Origin: Pseudomonas sp. 7P_10.2_Bac1
GTDB lineage: Bacteria; Pseudomonadota; Gammaproteobacteria; Pseudomonadales; Pseudomonadaceae
Assembly: GCF_025465935.1 (NCBI RefSeq)
Contig: NZ_JANLNV010000080.1
Location: 62,001 to 126,000, forward strand
Direction of reading: 5' to 3'
Length of the DNA: 64,000 bases
Shown here: positions 10,912 through 19,630 of the stretch, in pieces
Layout of the letters: every line of letters begins with the position of its first letter
Position numbering within the stretch: position 1 is the stretch's first letter
The notes under the pieces: model-generated
What the model saw: only the letters and a program-made list of their open reading frames with translations
Told to the model about the DNA's origin: nothing
Databases searched by the model: none
Translations under genes and position numbers: made by a program

Positions 10912-12354
10912 ATGAGCACAGCAATCAATCCGACTGCTTATAACTATAAGGTCGTCCGCCAGTTCGCCATCATGACGGTGGTCTGGGGGATCCTGGGCAT
11001 GGGGCTTGGGGTCTTTATTGCGTCACAGTTGGTGTGGCCTGAACTCAACCTGGATCTTGAGTGGACAACCTTCGGTCGTCTGCGCCCCTTGCACACCAAC
11101 CTGGTGATTTTTGCCTTTGGTGGCTGCGCGTTGTTCGGGACGTCTTTTTACGTGGTGCAGCGCACCTGCCAGACGCGGCTGATCTCTGACCGCCTGGCCG
11201 CGTTCACCTTCTGGGGCTGGCAAGCGGTCATCCTCGGGGCAATCATCACCTTGCCGCTGGGCTACACCACCACCAAAGAATACGCTGAGCTGGAGTGGCC
11301 GTTGGCTATCCTGCTGGCCATCGTCTGGGTGGCCTACGGTATTGTCTTTTTCGGCACCATAACCCGGCGTAAAACCAAGCACATCTATGTGGGCAACTGG
11401 TTCTATGGTGCGTTCATTGTGGTGACGGCCATGCTGCACGTGGTCAACCACGCGTCGCTGCCAGTGAGTTTCTTCAAGTCTTACTCGGCCTATGCAGGCG
11501 CCACCGATGCCATGATCCAGTGGTGGTATGGCCACAACGCAGTCGGGTTTTTCCTGACCACCGGCTTTCTGGGCATGATGTATTACTTCGTGCCCAAGCA
11601 GGCCGAACGGCCGATTTACTCGTATCGGCTGTCGATCGTGCACTTCTGGGCGCTGATCACCCTGTACATCTGGGCCGGCCCGCATCACTTGCACTACACC
11701 GCCTTGCCGGACTGGGCACAGTCACTGGGCATGGCCATGTCGATCATTCTGCTGGCCCCCAGCTGGGGCGGCATGATCAACGGCATGATGACCCTCTCGG
11801 GCGCCTGGCATAAGTTGCGTACCGACCCGATCCTGCGCTTTCTGGTGGTCTCGCTGGCGTTCTACGGCATGTCGACTTTCGAGGGCCCGATGATGGCCAT
11901 CAAGACCGTCAACGCCCTCTCCCACTACACCGACTGGACCATCGGCCACGTTCACGCCGGTGCGTTGGGCTGGGTGGCGATGATTACCATCGGCTCGATG
12001 TACCACATGATCCCGCGCCTCTACGGCCAGACGCAGATGTACAGCATTCGCCTGATCAACATCCACTTCTGGCTGGCCACCATCGGCACCGTGCTGTACA
12101 TCGCCTCCATGTGGGTCAACGGCATCACCCAGGGCTTGATGTGGCGAGCGATCAACGATGACGGCACGCTGACCTACTCGTTCGTGGAAGCCCTGCAAGC
12201 CAGTCACCCCGGCTTTATCGTTCGCGCCATCGGCGGAGCCATTTTCGCCAGCGGCATGCTGTTCATGGCCTACAACGTGTTCCGCACCATCCGTGCCTCG
12301 AACCCGGCGCAAGCCGAAGCCGCGAGCACGATTGCCGTTGTGGGAGCCCACTGA
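10912..12354 (+). CDS. ccoN: cbb3-type cytochrome c oxidase subunit I, second copy
   Basis: 480-residue catalytic subunit, closely similar along its length to the copy at 7430 and with the same haem and CuB histidine motifs (RPLHTNLVIF, WWYGHNAVGFF, GPHHLHYTALP, IGHVHAGALGW). The start ATG at 10912 gives MSTAINPTAYNYKVVRQF, aligned with the first copy. A 165-base stretch (11760-11924) is almost identical at the DNA level to 8275-8439, including silent sites. By position it corresponds to the constitutive cco1 operon of P. aeruginosa. Confidence 0.95.
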   Translation: MSTAINPTAYNYKVVRQFAIMTVVWGILGMGLGVFIASQLVWPELNLDLEWTTFGRLRPLHTNLVIFAFGGCALFGTSFYVVQRTCQTRLISDRLAAFTFWGWQAVILGAIITLPLGYTTTKEYAELEWPLAILLAIVWVAYGIVFFGTITRRKTKHIYVGNWFYGAFIVVTAMLHVVNHASLPVSFFKSYSAYAGATDAMIQWWYGHNAVGFFLTTGFLGMMYYFVPKQAERPIYSYRLSIVHFWALITLYIWAGPHHLHYTALPDWAQSLGMAMSIILLAPSWGGMINGMMTLSGAWHKLRTDPILRFLVVSLAFYGMSTFEGPMMAIKTVNALSHYTDWTIGHVHAGALGWVAMITIGSMYHMIPRLYGQTQMYSIRLINIHFWLATIGTVLYIASMWVNGITQGLMWRAINDDGTLTYSFVEALQASHPGFIVRAIGGAIFASGMLFMAYNVFRTIRASNPAQAEAASTIAVVGAH

Positions 12355-12965
12355 TGATCAAGCACGACACTATCGAGAAGAACCTTGGCCTGATGGCCTT
12401 GCTCATGGTCATTGCCGTGAGTATCGGCGGGCTGACACAAATCGTTCCCTTGTTTTTCGAGGACGTGACCAACAACCCGGTGGAAGGCATGAAGCCTCGC
12501 AGCGCGCTGGAGCTAGAAGGCCGCGACATCTATATCGCCAACGGCTGCGTGGGCTGCCATTCGCAAATGATCCGCCCGTTCCGTGCCGAGACCGAGCGCT
12601 ACGGCCATTACTCGGTTGCCGGTGAAAGCGTATGGGACCACCCGTTCCTGTGGGGTTCCAAACGCACCGGCCCGGACCTGGCCCGGGTGGGCGGACGTTA
12701 CTCCGATGACTGGCACCACGCGCACTTGTACAACCCTCGCAACGTGGTGCCAGAGTCGATCATGCCGGCTTATCCCTTCCTGGTTGAGCGCACGCTGGAC
12801 GGCAAGGATACGGCCAAGAAGATGGAAGTCTTGCGCACCCTGGGCGTGCCTTACACCGATGCCGACATTGCCGGTGCCAAGGACGCAGTGAAGGGCAAGA
12901 CTGAAATGGACGCCCTGGTGGCTTACCTCCAGGGCCTGGGCACACTCATCAAGAGCAAACGGTGA
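12354..12965 (+). CDS. ccoO: cbb3-type cytochrome c oxidase subunit II, second copy
   Basis: 203-residue monohaem cytochrome c subunit with an N-terminal anchor (LGLMALLMVIAVSIGGL) and the haem motif GCVGCHSQMIRPFRAE. The stop of ccoN and the start ATG share one base (TGATG), implying coupled translation. It is closely similar to the first copy except in the last third. Confidence 0.95.
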   Translation: MIKHDTIEKNLGLMALLMVIAVSIGGLTQIVPLFFEDVTNNPVEGMKPRSALELEGRDIYIANGCVGCHSQMIRPFRAETERYGHYSVAGESVWDHPFLWGSKRTGPDLARVGGRYSDDWHHAHLYNPRNVVPESIMPAYPFLVERTLDGKDTAKKMEVLRTLGVPYTDADIAGAKDAVKGKTEMDALVAYLQGLGTLIKSKR

Positions 12966-12970
12966 TCTGA

Positions 12971-13162
12971 ATGGATATCGGGATGATTCGTGGCCTGGGC
13001 ACGCTGGTGGTGATGGTGGCTTTTATTGGTCTGGCCTTGTGGGTGTTCAGCCCCAAGCGCAAGTCCGAGTTTGACGACGCAACGCTGTTGCCGTTCAAGG
13101 ACGACCCCGAAGCCATCAAGCACGTCGAGCAAGAACAAGCGTCCAGGAGCAAAAACAAATGA
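12971..13162 (+). CDS. ccoQ: cbb3-type oxidase small subunit CcoQ, second copy
   Basis: 63-residue single-helix protein MDIGMIRGLGTLVVMVAFIG, followed by the same SPKRKSEFDDATLLPF segment as the first CcoQ. It lies five bases after ccoO and overlaps ccoP by four bases (ATGA). It has the family length and features. Confidence 0.9.
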   Translation: MDIGMIRGLGTLVVMVAFIGLALWVFSPKRKSEFDDATLLPFKDDPEAIKHVEQEQASRSKNK

Positions 13163-14136
13163 CCGAGTTCTGGAGTGTGTACGTCACTGTCCTCACCCTG
13201 GGCACCCTCTTCGCCTTGACCTGGCTGCTGTTTGCCACGCGCAAGGGCCAGCGCAGCGAGCAGACCGAAGAAAAAGTCGGGCACGCCTACGATGGGATCG
13301 AGGAATATGACAATCCGCTGCCTAAATGGTGGTTCATGCTGTTTGTGGGCACCATCATCTTCGCCCTGGGTTACCTGGTGCTGTACCCGGGCCTGGGTAA
13401 CTGGAAAGGCCTGCTGCCGGGTTACCAGTATTTGGACACCAAAGAACAGACCCCGTTTGCCAATGGCCAGACCGGCTGGACCGGCGTGCATGAATGGGAA
13501 AAGGAAATGGCCAGGTCGGACGCCCGATTTGGGCCGATCTTTGCCAAGTTCGCCGCCATGCCCATCGAAGAAGTAGCCAAAGACCCGCAAGCGCTGAAAA
13601 TGGGCGGTCGCCTGTTTGCCTCCAATTGCGCGGTGTGCCATGGCTCTGATGCCAAAGGCGCGTTCGGCTTTCCAAACCTGACTGACTCCTCCTGGCGCTG
13701 GGGCGGCGATGCCAACACCATCAAGGCCACGATCATGGCAGGGCGTGTCGGGGTGATGCCAGCCTGGGGTGAAGTGCTGGGTGAAGATGGGGTCAAGAAT
13801 GTATCGGCCTATGTTCGTCATGACCTCGCAGGCCTGCCGCTGCCGCAAGACGCCTCGTTCAATCTGGACGCGGGCAAGCAAGCCTTCAACACCACTTGCG
13901 TGGCCTGTCATGGCGCCAACGGCAAAGGTAACCCGCTGCTCGGCGCACCGGACCTGACCACACCCACAGCCTTTATCTACGGCACCAGCCTGGCACAGTT
14001 GCAACAGACCATTCGCCACGGGCGCAAGGGCCAGATGCCGGCGCAAGCCGAATTTCAAGGCAACGACAGGGTGCACCTGTTGGCGGCCTACGTGTACAGC
14101 CTGTCCCATGGCGATGAGGCCAAACCTGCGGAGTAA
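13159..14136 (+). CDS. ccoP: cbb3-type cytochrome c oxidase subunit III (dihaem), second copy
   Basis: 325-residue dihaem subunit. It has two N-terminal helices, then haem motifs CAVCHGSDAKG and CVACHGANGKG. Relative to the first copy it carries a short insertion (YLDTKEQTPFANGQ) just after the second membrane helix. It ends the second ccoNOQP operon. In P. aeruginosa ccoG follows directly, but here a toxin-antitoxin pair intervenes. A hairpin terminator follows the stop. Confidence 0.95.
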   Translation: MTEFWSVYVTVLTLGTLFALTWLLFATRKGQRSEQTEEKVGHAYDGIEEYDNPLPKWWFMLFVGTIIFALGYLVLYPGLGNWKGLLPGYQYLDTKEQTPFANGQTGWTGVHEWEKEMARSDARFGPIFAKFAAMPIEEVAKDPQALKMGGRLFASNCAVCHGSDAKGAFGFPNLTDSSWRWGGDANTIKATIMAGRVGVMPAWGEVLGEDGVKNVSAYVRHDLAGLPLPQDASFNLDAGKQAFNTTCVACHGANGKGNPLLGAPDLTTPTAFIYGTSLAQLQQTIRHGRKGQMPAQAEFQGNDRVHLLAAYVYSLSHGDEAKPAE

Positions 14137-14148
14137 GCCCGATTGCAT

Positions 14149-14167
14149 CGCCCCGGGTTGAGGGGCG
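14149..14167 (+). terminator. Rho-independent terminator after the second ccoNOQP
   Basis: Stem CGCCCC/GGGGCG with a 7-base loop, followed by CTTTGTTTC, 12 bases past the ccoP stop. It separates oxidase transcription from the toxin-antitoxin pair. Confidence 0.65.
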
Positions 14168-14210
14168 CTTTGTTTCATCATGTTTTCGAGATTGTTGGGG
14201 GTCGCCAAAA

Positions 14211-14226
14211 GTAGTAACGTTTCTAC
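14211..14226. promoter_or_regulatory. Candidate antitoxin operator
   Basis: GTAGTAACGTTTCTAC is palindromic except for one symmetric position pair, with the perfect core AACGTT. It lies 26 bases ahead of the antitoxin start. Phd-family antitoxins bind short palindromes at their own promoter, so this is a natural candidate for autoregulation. Confidence 0.5.
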
Positions 14227-14252
14227 ATTAGCTTTTTGGAGAGGATCACGCC

Positions 14253-14504
14253 ATGACCATCACCACGATTTCGAGCCGTGAATTCAATCAAGACACAAGC
14301 GGTGCCAAAAAAGCATCGCAACAAGGGCCTGTTTACATCACCGACCGTGGCCGCCCCGCGCATGTACTGCTATGCATGGAGGAGTACCAACGACTGACCG
14401 GCCAGCACGCAAGCATCGTCGACCTGCTCGTCATGCCTGAAACGCCTCCGGTTGAATTCGAACCCGAACGAGCAATCATCGCGCCGCGCCCCGTGGACCT
14501 CTAA
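14253..14504 (+). CDS. Phd/YefM-type antitoxin
   Basis: 83-residue antitoxin. The N-terminal DNA-binding part has the Phd/YefM pattern: SSREFNQDTSGAKKASQQGP, then VYITDRGRPAHVLLCMEEYQ. The C-terminal tail, rich in acidic residues and proline (MPETPPVEFEPERAI), should wrap and block the toxin. A strong ribosome site, GGAGAGG, precedes the ATG. The stop overlaps the toxin start by one base (TAATG), the usual TA arrangement. It should neutralise the PIN toxin and repress its own promoter through the palindrome upstream. Confidence 0.85.
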   Translation: MTITTISSREFNQDTSGAKKASQQGPVYITDRGRPAHVLLCMEEYQRLTGQHASIVDLLVMPETPPVEFEPERAIIAPRPVDL

Positions 14505-14914
14505 TGTTCCTGCTCGATACCAACGTGGTTTCAGAACTCCGCAAGCCCCAGGCTCACCCATGCGTGGTGGCCTGGGCCAGCAGTGTGCCCGCCTACAAGC
14601 TGTATATTTCGGCCATTACCTTGCTGGAAATTGAAACGGGCATCCTGCGTCTGGAACGCCAGGACCCACAGCAGGCTGCGCCGTTGCGAAACTGGCTCGA
14701 AGCCCACGTGATACCGGCGTTTGCCGGGCGCGTATTGTCGATTGACAGCATGGTTGCCAGACGCTGCGCCCGCCTGCATGTACCTGACCGCAGCAATGAA
14801 TGTGACGCCCTGATCGCGGCAACGGCCCTGGTCCACGGCATGACAGTCGTGACCCGCAACACTCAGGATTTCGCCCTCAGTGGAGCACCGCTACTCAACC
14901 CGTGGGAGCCCTGA
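14504..14914 (+). CDS. VapC/FitB-type PIN-domain toxin
   Basis: 136-residue PIN-domain ribonuclease of the VapC/FitB class. The acidic metal-binding residues are in the expected places: D5 (LLDTN), E42 (LLEIETG), D101 (NECDALIAA) and D122 (TRNTQDF). The length is typical. VapC toxins cleave tRNA or rRNA when released from the antitoxin; the target cannot be read from sequence. No truncation is visible, so the pair looks functional. Its place between ccoP and ccoG interrupts an order that is contiguous in other pseudomonads, suggesting insertion. Confidence 0.87.
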   Translation: MFLLDTNVVSELRKPQAHPCVVAWASSVPAYKLYISAITLLEIETGILRLERQDPQQAAPLRNWLEAHVIPAFAGRVLSIDSMVARRCARLHVPDRSNECDALIAATALVHGMTVVTRNTQDFALSGAPLLNPWEP

Positions 14915-14916
14915 AC

Positions 14917-14932
14917 CAGGGTTTTGACCCTG
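14917..14932. terminator. Short hairpin after the toxin gene
   Basis: CAGGGT-TTTG-ACCCTG starts three bases past the TGA stop of the toxin. The stem is only 6 bp and no T-run follows, so terminator activity is doubtful. Confidence 0.35.
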
Positions 14933-14938
14933 TACTCG

Positions 14939-15000
14939 GCGCCTTAAGTCAATTGATCCACGTCATGATTTACAGCAACTCCTATACCAAGTTAAGGCGC
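14939..15000. promoter_or_regulatory. Inverted repeat enclosing an ANR-like site upstream of ccoG
   Basis: GCGCCTTAA (14939-14947) and TTAAGGCGC (14992-15000) form a perfect 9-bp inverted repeat 44 bases apart. Inside it, TTGATCCACGTCAT (14953-14966) matches the ANR consensus at eight of ten fixed positions. A possible -10 (TATACC, 14983-14988) lies a few bases closer than the ideal class II spacing. The region probably holds the ccoG promoter. Confidence 0.35.
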
Positions 15001-15127
15001 TTCGGAACGCGACCAAAGGTCGCACCCTTGAGCTAGAGTCCCAGGGGTATCATTGCGCCATCGCAACACCTTCTGACCGCGGTTGGCACGTACTGGCCGT
15101 GGCACTTAACTGCCGTGGTAAGTACTC

Positions 15128-16543
15128 ATGAGCGATAAGATTCAGGTCCACAACGTTACGCCGCCTGCCGATAAAAACGCTGACAGTATCGACCTGTACG
15201 CAGCTCGAGAAAAAATCTACACCCGCGCCTTTCAAGGTTTCTTCCGCCACGTTCGCATGGTCGGTGGCACCCTGCTGTTTTTGCTGTTTTTTGGCACCGT
15301 CTGGCTCAACTGGGGCGGCCATCAGGCCGTGTGGTGGAACCTGCCCGAGCGCAAATTCTTTATTTTCGGCGCCACGTTCTGGCCACAGGACTTCATCCTG
15401 CTTTCGGGTCTGCTGATTGTCGCCGCCTTTGGCCTGTTCTTCATAACCGTATACGCGGGTCGCGTCTGGTGCGGCTACACCTGTCCGCAAAGCGTGTGGA
15501 CGTGGGTGTACATGTGGTGCGAAAAAATCACCGAAGGTGATCGCAACCAGCGCATCAAACTCGACAAAGCGCCAATGAGCGCCAACAAGTTCGTGCGCAA
15601 ATTCAGCAAGCACACTTTGTGGTTGCTCATCGGCCTTGTCACCGGCTTGACCTTTGTCGGCTACTTCGCCCCGATACGCGAGCTGGTTGTCGATTTCTTT
15701 ACCGGCCAGGCCGATGGCTGGGCTTATTTCTGGGTCGGTTTTTTCACCCTCGCCACTTACGGCAACGCCGGCTGGCTGCGCGAGCAGGTGTGCATCTATA
15801 TGTGCCCGTATGCGCGTTTCCAGAGCGTGATGTTCGACAAGGACACATTGATTGTGTCTTACGATCCGCGTCGCGGTGAGGTACGCGGCCCGCGGAAAAA
15901 AGACGCTGATTACAAGGCAAAGGGCCTGGGGGACTGTATCGACTGCACGATATGCGTTCAGGTGTGCCCTACCGGTATCGACATTCGCGACGGCCTGCAG
16001 ATCGAATGCATCGGCTGCGCAGCCTGCATCGATGCCTGCGACGAAGTTATGGACAAGATGCACTATCCGCGCGGCCTGATCAGCTACACCACCGAGCACA
16101 ACCTGTCTGGCCAGAAAACCCATATGTTGCGCCCGCGCCTGATTGGCTACGCACTGGTGTTGCTGACCATGATCGGCCTGCTCGCTGCGGCTTTCTACAC
16201 CCGCTCGCTGGTAGGCCTGGATGTCAGCAAGGACCGCGTGCTCTATCGCGAAAACGCCGAAGGGCGGATCGAAAACGTCTACAGCCTGAAAATCATGAAC
16301 AAGGACCAGCGCGACCACACTTATGTGCTGCAAGCCAGCGGTCTGCCGGACCTGAAGCTGCAAGGCAAGCGCGAAATCAGCGTCGCGGCAGGCGATATTG
16401 TCAGCCTGCCAGTCGAATTGTCGGTGGCCCCCGAGCAGTTGCCATCCAGCACCAACGAGGTGTTTTTCATCCTCAAGGATGCCGATAACAGCGACATCAC
16501 TATCAAAGCCAAGAGCCGATTCATCGGCCCGCATATCCGTTAA
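15128..16543 (+). CDS. ccoG: Cytochrome c oxidase accessory protein CcoG (FixG/RdxA)
   Basis: 471-residue membrane ferredoxin needed for cbb3 assembly. CcoG family members act as cupric reductases supplying Cu(I). Several N-terminal membrane helices include the motif CGYTCPQSVWTWVYMW. The ferredoxin-like part starts at C270 (CIDCTICVQVCPTGIDI, then CIGCAACIDACDEV) and supplies eight cysteines for two [4Fe-4S] clusters. Another helix at about 335-355 precedes a C-terminal immunoglobulin-like periplasmic domain. It heads the ccoGHIS operon; ccoH begins 12 bases after its stop. Confidence 0.94.
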   Translation: MSDKIQVHNVTPPADKNADSIDLYAAREKIYTRAFQGFFRHVRMVGGTLLFLLFFGTVWLNWGGHQAVWWNLPERKFFIFGATFWPQDFILLSGLLIVAAFGLFFITVYAGRVWCGYTCPQSVWTWVYMWCEKITEGDRNQRIKLDKAPMSANKFVRKFSKHTLWLLIGLVTGLTFVGYFAPIRELVVDFFTGQADGWAYFWVGFFTLATYGNAGWLREQVCIYMCPYARFQSVMFDKDTLIVSYDPRRGEVRGPRKKDADYKAKGLGDCIDCTICVQVCPTGIDIRDGLQIECIGCAACIDACDEVMDKMHYPRGLISYTTEHNLSGQKTHMLRPRLIGYALVLLTMIGLLAAAFYTRSLVGLDVSKDRVLYRENAEGRIENVYSLKIMNKDQRDHTYVLQASGLPDLKLQGKREISVAAGDIVSLPVELSVAPEQLPSSTNEVFFILKDADNSDITIKAKSRFIGPHIR

Positions 16544-16555
16544 GAGAAACTGTCC

Positions 16556-17095
16556 ATGCCCGCCACAAATTCCTACAGCCCTTGGTACAAGCACATTTGG
16601 CCATGGATCATCATTGCCATTCTCACCTGCTCGGTGACGCTCACCCTGTCGATGGTCACCATTGCCGTTAACAACCCGGACAACCTGGTCAACGACAACT
16701 ACTACGAGGCCGGCAAAGGCATCAACCGCTCACTGGACCGCGAACTGCTGGCGCAAGCCCTGCACATGAAGGCCAAGCTGCGCCTCGACGAACTGACCGG
16801 CGAAGTGGTGCTGCTGCTAGAGGGCAACAGCCACCCCAAGACCCTGGAGCTGAACCTGATCTCGCCCACACAACCGGAAAAGGACCGTGGACTCATCCTG
16901 AACCAAAGCCCGTCTGAGCCGGGGCGCTATACCAGCCAACTGGATGACAAGGTTGAAGGCCGTCGCTTTGTCGAACTGCTGGGGGTGGAAAATGGCAAGA
17001 CCTGGCGCCTGTTTGAAGAAGAACTTGTGGATCATGACAAAGACCTGATGCTCGGCGATGAACCGATCCAGGGCGCAGAAGAGCGCAGTCACTAA
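16556..17095 (+). CDS. ccoH: cbb3 oxidase assembly protein CcoH (FixH)
   Basis: 179-residue protein with one N-terminal membrane helix (about 13-37) and a periplasmic FixH-like domain beginning at VNDNYYEAGKGINRSLDRE, a family signature. CcoH binds the maturing oxidase, and its loss prevents assembly in other bacteria. It sits between ccoG and ccoI. The weak ribosome site is AAGAGA. Confidence 0.92.
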   Translation: MPATNSYSPWYKHIWPWIIIAILTCSVTLTLSMVTIAVNNPDNLVNDNYYEAGKGINRSLDRELLAQALHMKAKLRLDELTGEVVLLLEGNSHPKTLELNLISPTQPEKDRGLILNQSPSEPGRYTSQLDDKVEGRRFVELLGVENGKTWRLFEEELVDHDKDLMLGDEPIQGAEERSH

Positions 17096-17160
17096 ATGGA
17101 TTACACCGTAGGTGCAGCCTTGAGCACGATGTTGCCCAGCCCGAACGTGCCCGTCACCTC

Positions 17161-19611
17161 ATGACTGCCCTCACGCCTTGCTACCACTGTGCCCTGCCCG
17201 TTCCCCACGGCAGCCGGTTTACCGCCGAGGTGCTGGGCCAGGACCGTGAATTCTGCTGCCTGGGGTGCCAGGCGGTAGCGCAAGCGATCGTGGCGGGCGG
17301 GCTGCAAAGCTACTATCAGCACCGCAGCGAAGCCTCTGCCAACCCCCAGGCCCTGCCGGTGCAACTGGTAGAAGAACTGGTCTTGTATGACCGCCCCGAC
17401 GTGCAGAAGCCTTTTGTCCGGCACGAGGGCGAGCAAGCCGAAACCACGCTGCTGATCGAAGGCATCAGTTGTGCCGCGTGCGGCTGGTTGATTGAAAAGC
17501 ACTTGCTTCACCTGCCCGCCGTGAGTGAAGCCCGGCTCAACCTGTCCAACCATCGTCTGCACCTGCGCTGGGCTGACGGCCAGTTACCCTTGAGCGATGT
17601 CCTGCGCGAGTTGCGCCAGATCGGTTATGCCGCCCACCCTTATCAGGCGGACCGCGCGACCGAGCAACTGGCCCGTGAAAACCGTCTGGCCTTGCGCCAG
17701 CTTGGTGTTGCCGGCCTGTTGTGGTTTCAGGCAATGATGGCAACCATGGCCACCTGGCCCGAGTTCAATATCGATCTCAGCCTCGAGATGCACACCATCC
17801 TGCGCTGGGTCGCGCTTTTTCTGACAACCCCAATCGTGTTTTACAGCTGTGCGCCGTTCTTTAAAGGGGCCATGCGTGATCTGCGCACCCGCCATCTGAC
17901 CATGGATGTCTCGGTGTCACTGGCCATCGGTGGCGCGTATGTGGCGGGTATCTGGACCGCCATGACCGGGGATGGCGAGCTGTACTTCGACGCCGTCGGG
18001 ATGTTCGCCCTGTTCCTGCTCGCCGGGCGTTACCTTGAACGTCGCGCCCGTGAGCGCACGGCGTCAGCCACCGCGCAGTTGGTCAACCTGCTGCCCGCTT
18101 CGTGCTTGCGCCTGCAGGCTAACGGCCAGAGCGAACGGATTCTGCTGAACGAGTTGAACGTGGGCGACCAGGTATTGGTCCACCCCGGCGCCGTACTGCC
18201 GGCCGACGGCAGGATTGTCGACGGTCAATCGAGTATCGATGAATCCCTGTTGACCGGCGAATACCTGCCGCAACCGCACAACGTGGGCGATGCGGTCACC
18301 GCTGGCACCTTGAATGTCGAGAGCGCCTTGACGGTCGAGGTACTGGCCCTGGGCCAGGACACCCGCCTGTCAGCCATCGTACGCTTGCTGGACCGGGCGC
18401 AAAACGAAAAGCCGCGGCTGGCTGAAATCGCCGACAAGGCTGCGCAATGGTTTCTGCTGTTCTCGTTGATCGCAGCAGCAGTGATCGGCCTGCTGTGGTG
18501 GCAGCTCGACCCGGCCCGCGCGTTCTGGATTGTACTGGCGATGCTGGTGGCCACCTGCCCATGCGCATTGTCACTGGCGACCCCGACTGCCTTGACCGCC
18601 GCCACTGGCACCTTGCACTCACTTGGCTTGCTGCTGACCCGCGGCCATGTGATCGAAGGGTTGAATCAGATCGACACTGTGATTTTCGATAAAACCGGCA
18701 CCCTGACCGAAGGCCGTCTGACCTTGCGCGCCATTCGGCCCTTGCGCGATCTGGGTAACGATCAGTGCCTGGCCCTCGCGGCCGCGCTCGAAAATCGCTC
18801 CGAGCACCCGATTGCCCGCGCTTTTGGCCGTGCCCCACACGCTGCTCAAGACGTGCACAGCACTCCGGGGCTGGGCCTTGAAGGCTGGGTTGGCGGGCAG
18901 CGCTTGCGAATCGGCCAGCCAAGGTTTGTATGCCAGCTGAGTGGCTGTGCAGAGCCGGTCATGCCAAGCGAACCCGGCCAATGGCTACTGCTGGGAGACA
19001 CCGAGGGTGTGTTGGCCTGGCTGGTACTCGACGATCGCCTTCGCACCGATGCTGCGGCGTTAGTGGCCGCCTGCAAGGCGCGTGGCTGGCGTACGGTGCT
19101 GCTGTCGGGGGACAGTTCGCCCATGGTTGCCAGTGTGGCGGCTGAACTGGAACTGGATGAAGCCCGGGGCGGATTGCGCCCGGACGACAAGCTGCACGTC
19201 CTGCAAGCGCTGCATAGCCAAGGCCGCAAAGTGTTGATGCTCGGTGACGGCGTCAATGACGTACCCGTGTTGGCCGCAGCCGATATCAGCGTGGCGATGG
19301 GCTCGGCCACGGACCTGGCCAAGACCAGTGCCGACGCGGTGTTGTTGTGCAACCGACTGCAGGTTCTGGTACAGGCATTTGACCTGGCACGACGGACCCG
19401 TCGAGTCATCATCGAGAACCTGCTGTGGGCCGGTTTGTACAATGGCCTTATGTTGCCCTTTGCAGCGCTGGGCTGGATTACACCGATCTGGGCCGCAGTC
19501 GGCATGTCGGTCAGTTCCTTGATCGTGGTGCTCAACGCCTTGCGCCTGACCCGCATCCCACGAGCGGCGCATACTCAGCCCACGTCAGACACTCGCCCGC
19601 TACCGGCCTGA
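17161..19611 (+). CDS. ccoI: Cu(+)-exporting P-type ATPase CcoI (FixI)
   Basis: 816-residue P1B-type copper ATPase that moves Cu(I) into the periplasm for the CuB site of cbb3 oxidase. The N-terminus is cysteine-rich (CYHCALPVP and CCLGCQAV), followed by a heavy-metal domain with GISCAACGWLIE. Metal-transport CPC is at C466-C468, the phosphorylated aspartate is D510 in DKTGTLTEG, and the hinge is MLGDGVNDVPVL. Eight membrane helices are expected for the family. The ATG at 17161 lacks an obvious ribosome site, but no better start exists in frame. Confidence 0.94.
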   Translation: MTALTPCYHCALPVPHGSRFTAEVLGQDREFCCLGCQAVAQAIVAGGLQSYYQHRSEASANPQALPVQLVEELVLYDRPDVQKPFVRHEGEQAETTLLIEGISCAACGWLIEKHLLHLPAVSEARLNLSNHRLHLRWADGQLPLSDVLRELRQIGYAAHPYQADRATEQLARENRLALRQLGVAGLLWFQAMMATMATWPEFNIDLSLEMHTILRWVALFLTTPIVFYSCAPFFKGAMRDLRTRHLTMDVSVSLAIGGAYVAGIWTAMTGDGELYFDAVGMFALFLLAGRYLERRARERTASATAQLVNLLPASCLRLQANGQSERILLNELNVGDQVLVHPGAVLPADGRIVDGQSSIDESLLTGEYLPQPHNVGDAVTAGTLNVESALTVEVLALGQDTRLSAIVRLLDRAQNEKPRLAEIADKAAQWFLLFSLIAAAVIGLLWWQLDPARAFWIVLAMLVATCPCALSLATPTALTAATGTLHSLGLLLTRGHVIEGLNQIDTVIFDKTGTLTEGRLTLRAIRPLRDLGNDQCLALAAALENRSEHPIARAFGRAPHAAQDVHSTPGLGLEGWVGGQRLRIGQPRFVCQLSGCAEPVMPSEPGQWLLLGDTEGVLAWLVLDDRLRTDAAALVAACKARGWRTVLLSGDSSPMVASVAAELELDEARGGLRPDDKLHVLQALHSQGRKVLMLGDGVNDVPVLAAADISVAMGSATDLAKTSADAVLLCNRLQVLVQAFDLARRTRRVIIENLLWAGLYNGLMLPFAALGWITPIWAAVGMSVSSLIVVLNALRLTRIPRAAHTQPTSDTRPLPA

Positions 19612-19630
19612 TCGGTCGCCTGGAGCCTTT

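Noticed and set aside
12949..14208. Minus-strand ORF of 419 codons across ccoQ and ccoP
   Set aside because: Shadow of the second ccoQ-ccoP; no recognisable domain.
14204..14930. Toxin-antitoxin pair as part of a larger mobile island
   Set aside because: No integrase, transposase, tRNA target or flanking direct repeats were seen around it.
15050..16594. Minus-strand ORF of 514 codons over ccoG
   Set aside because: Antisense to ccoG, which has the full ferredoxin motifs.
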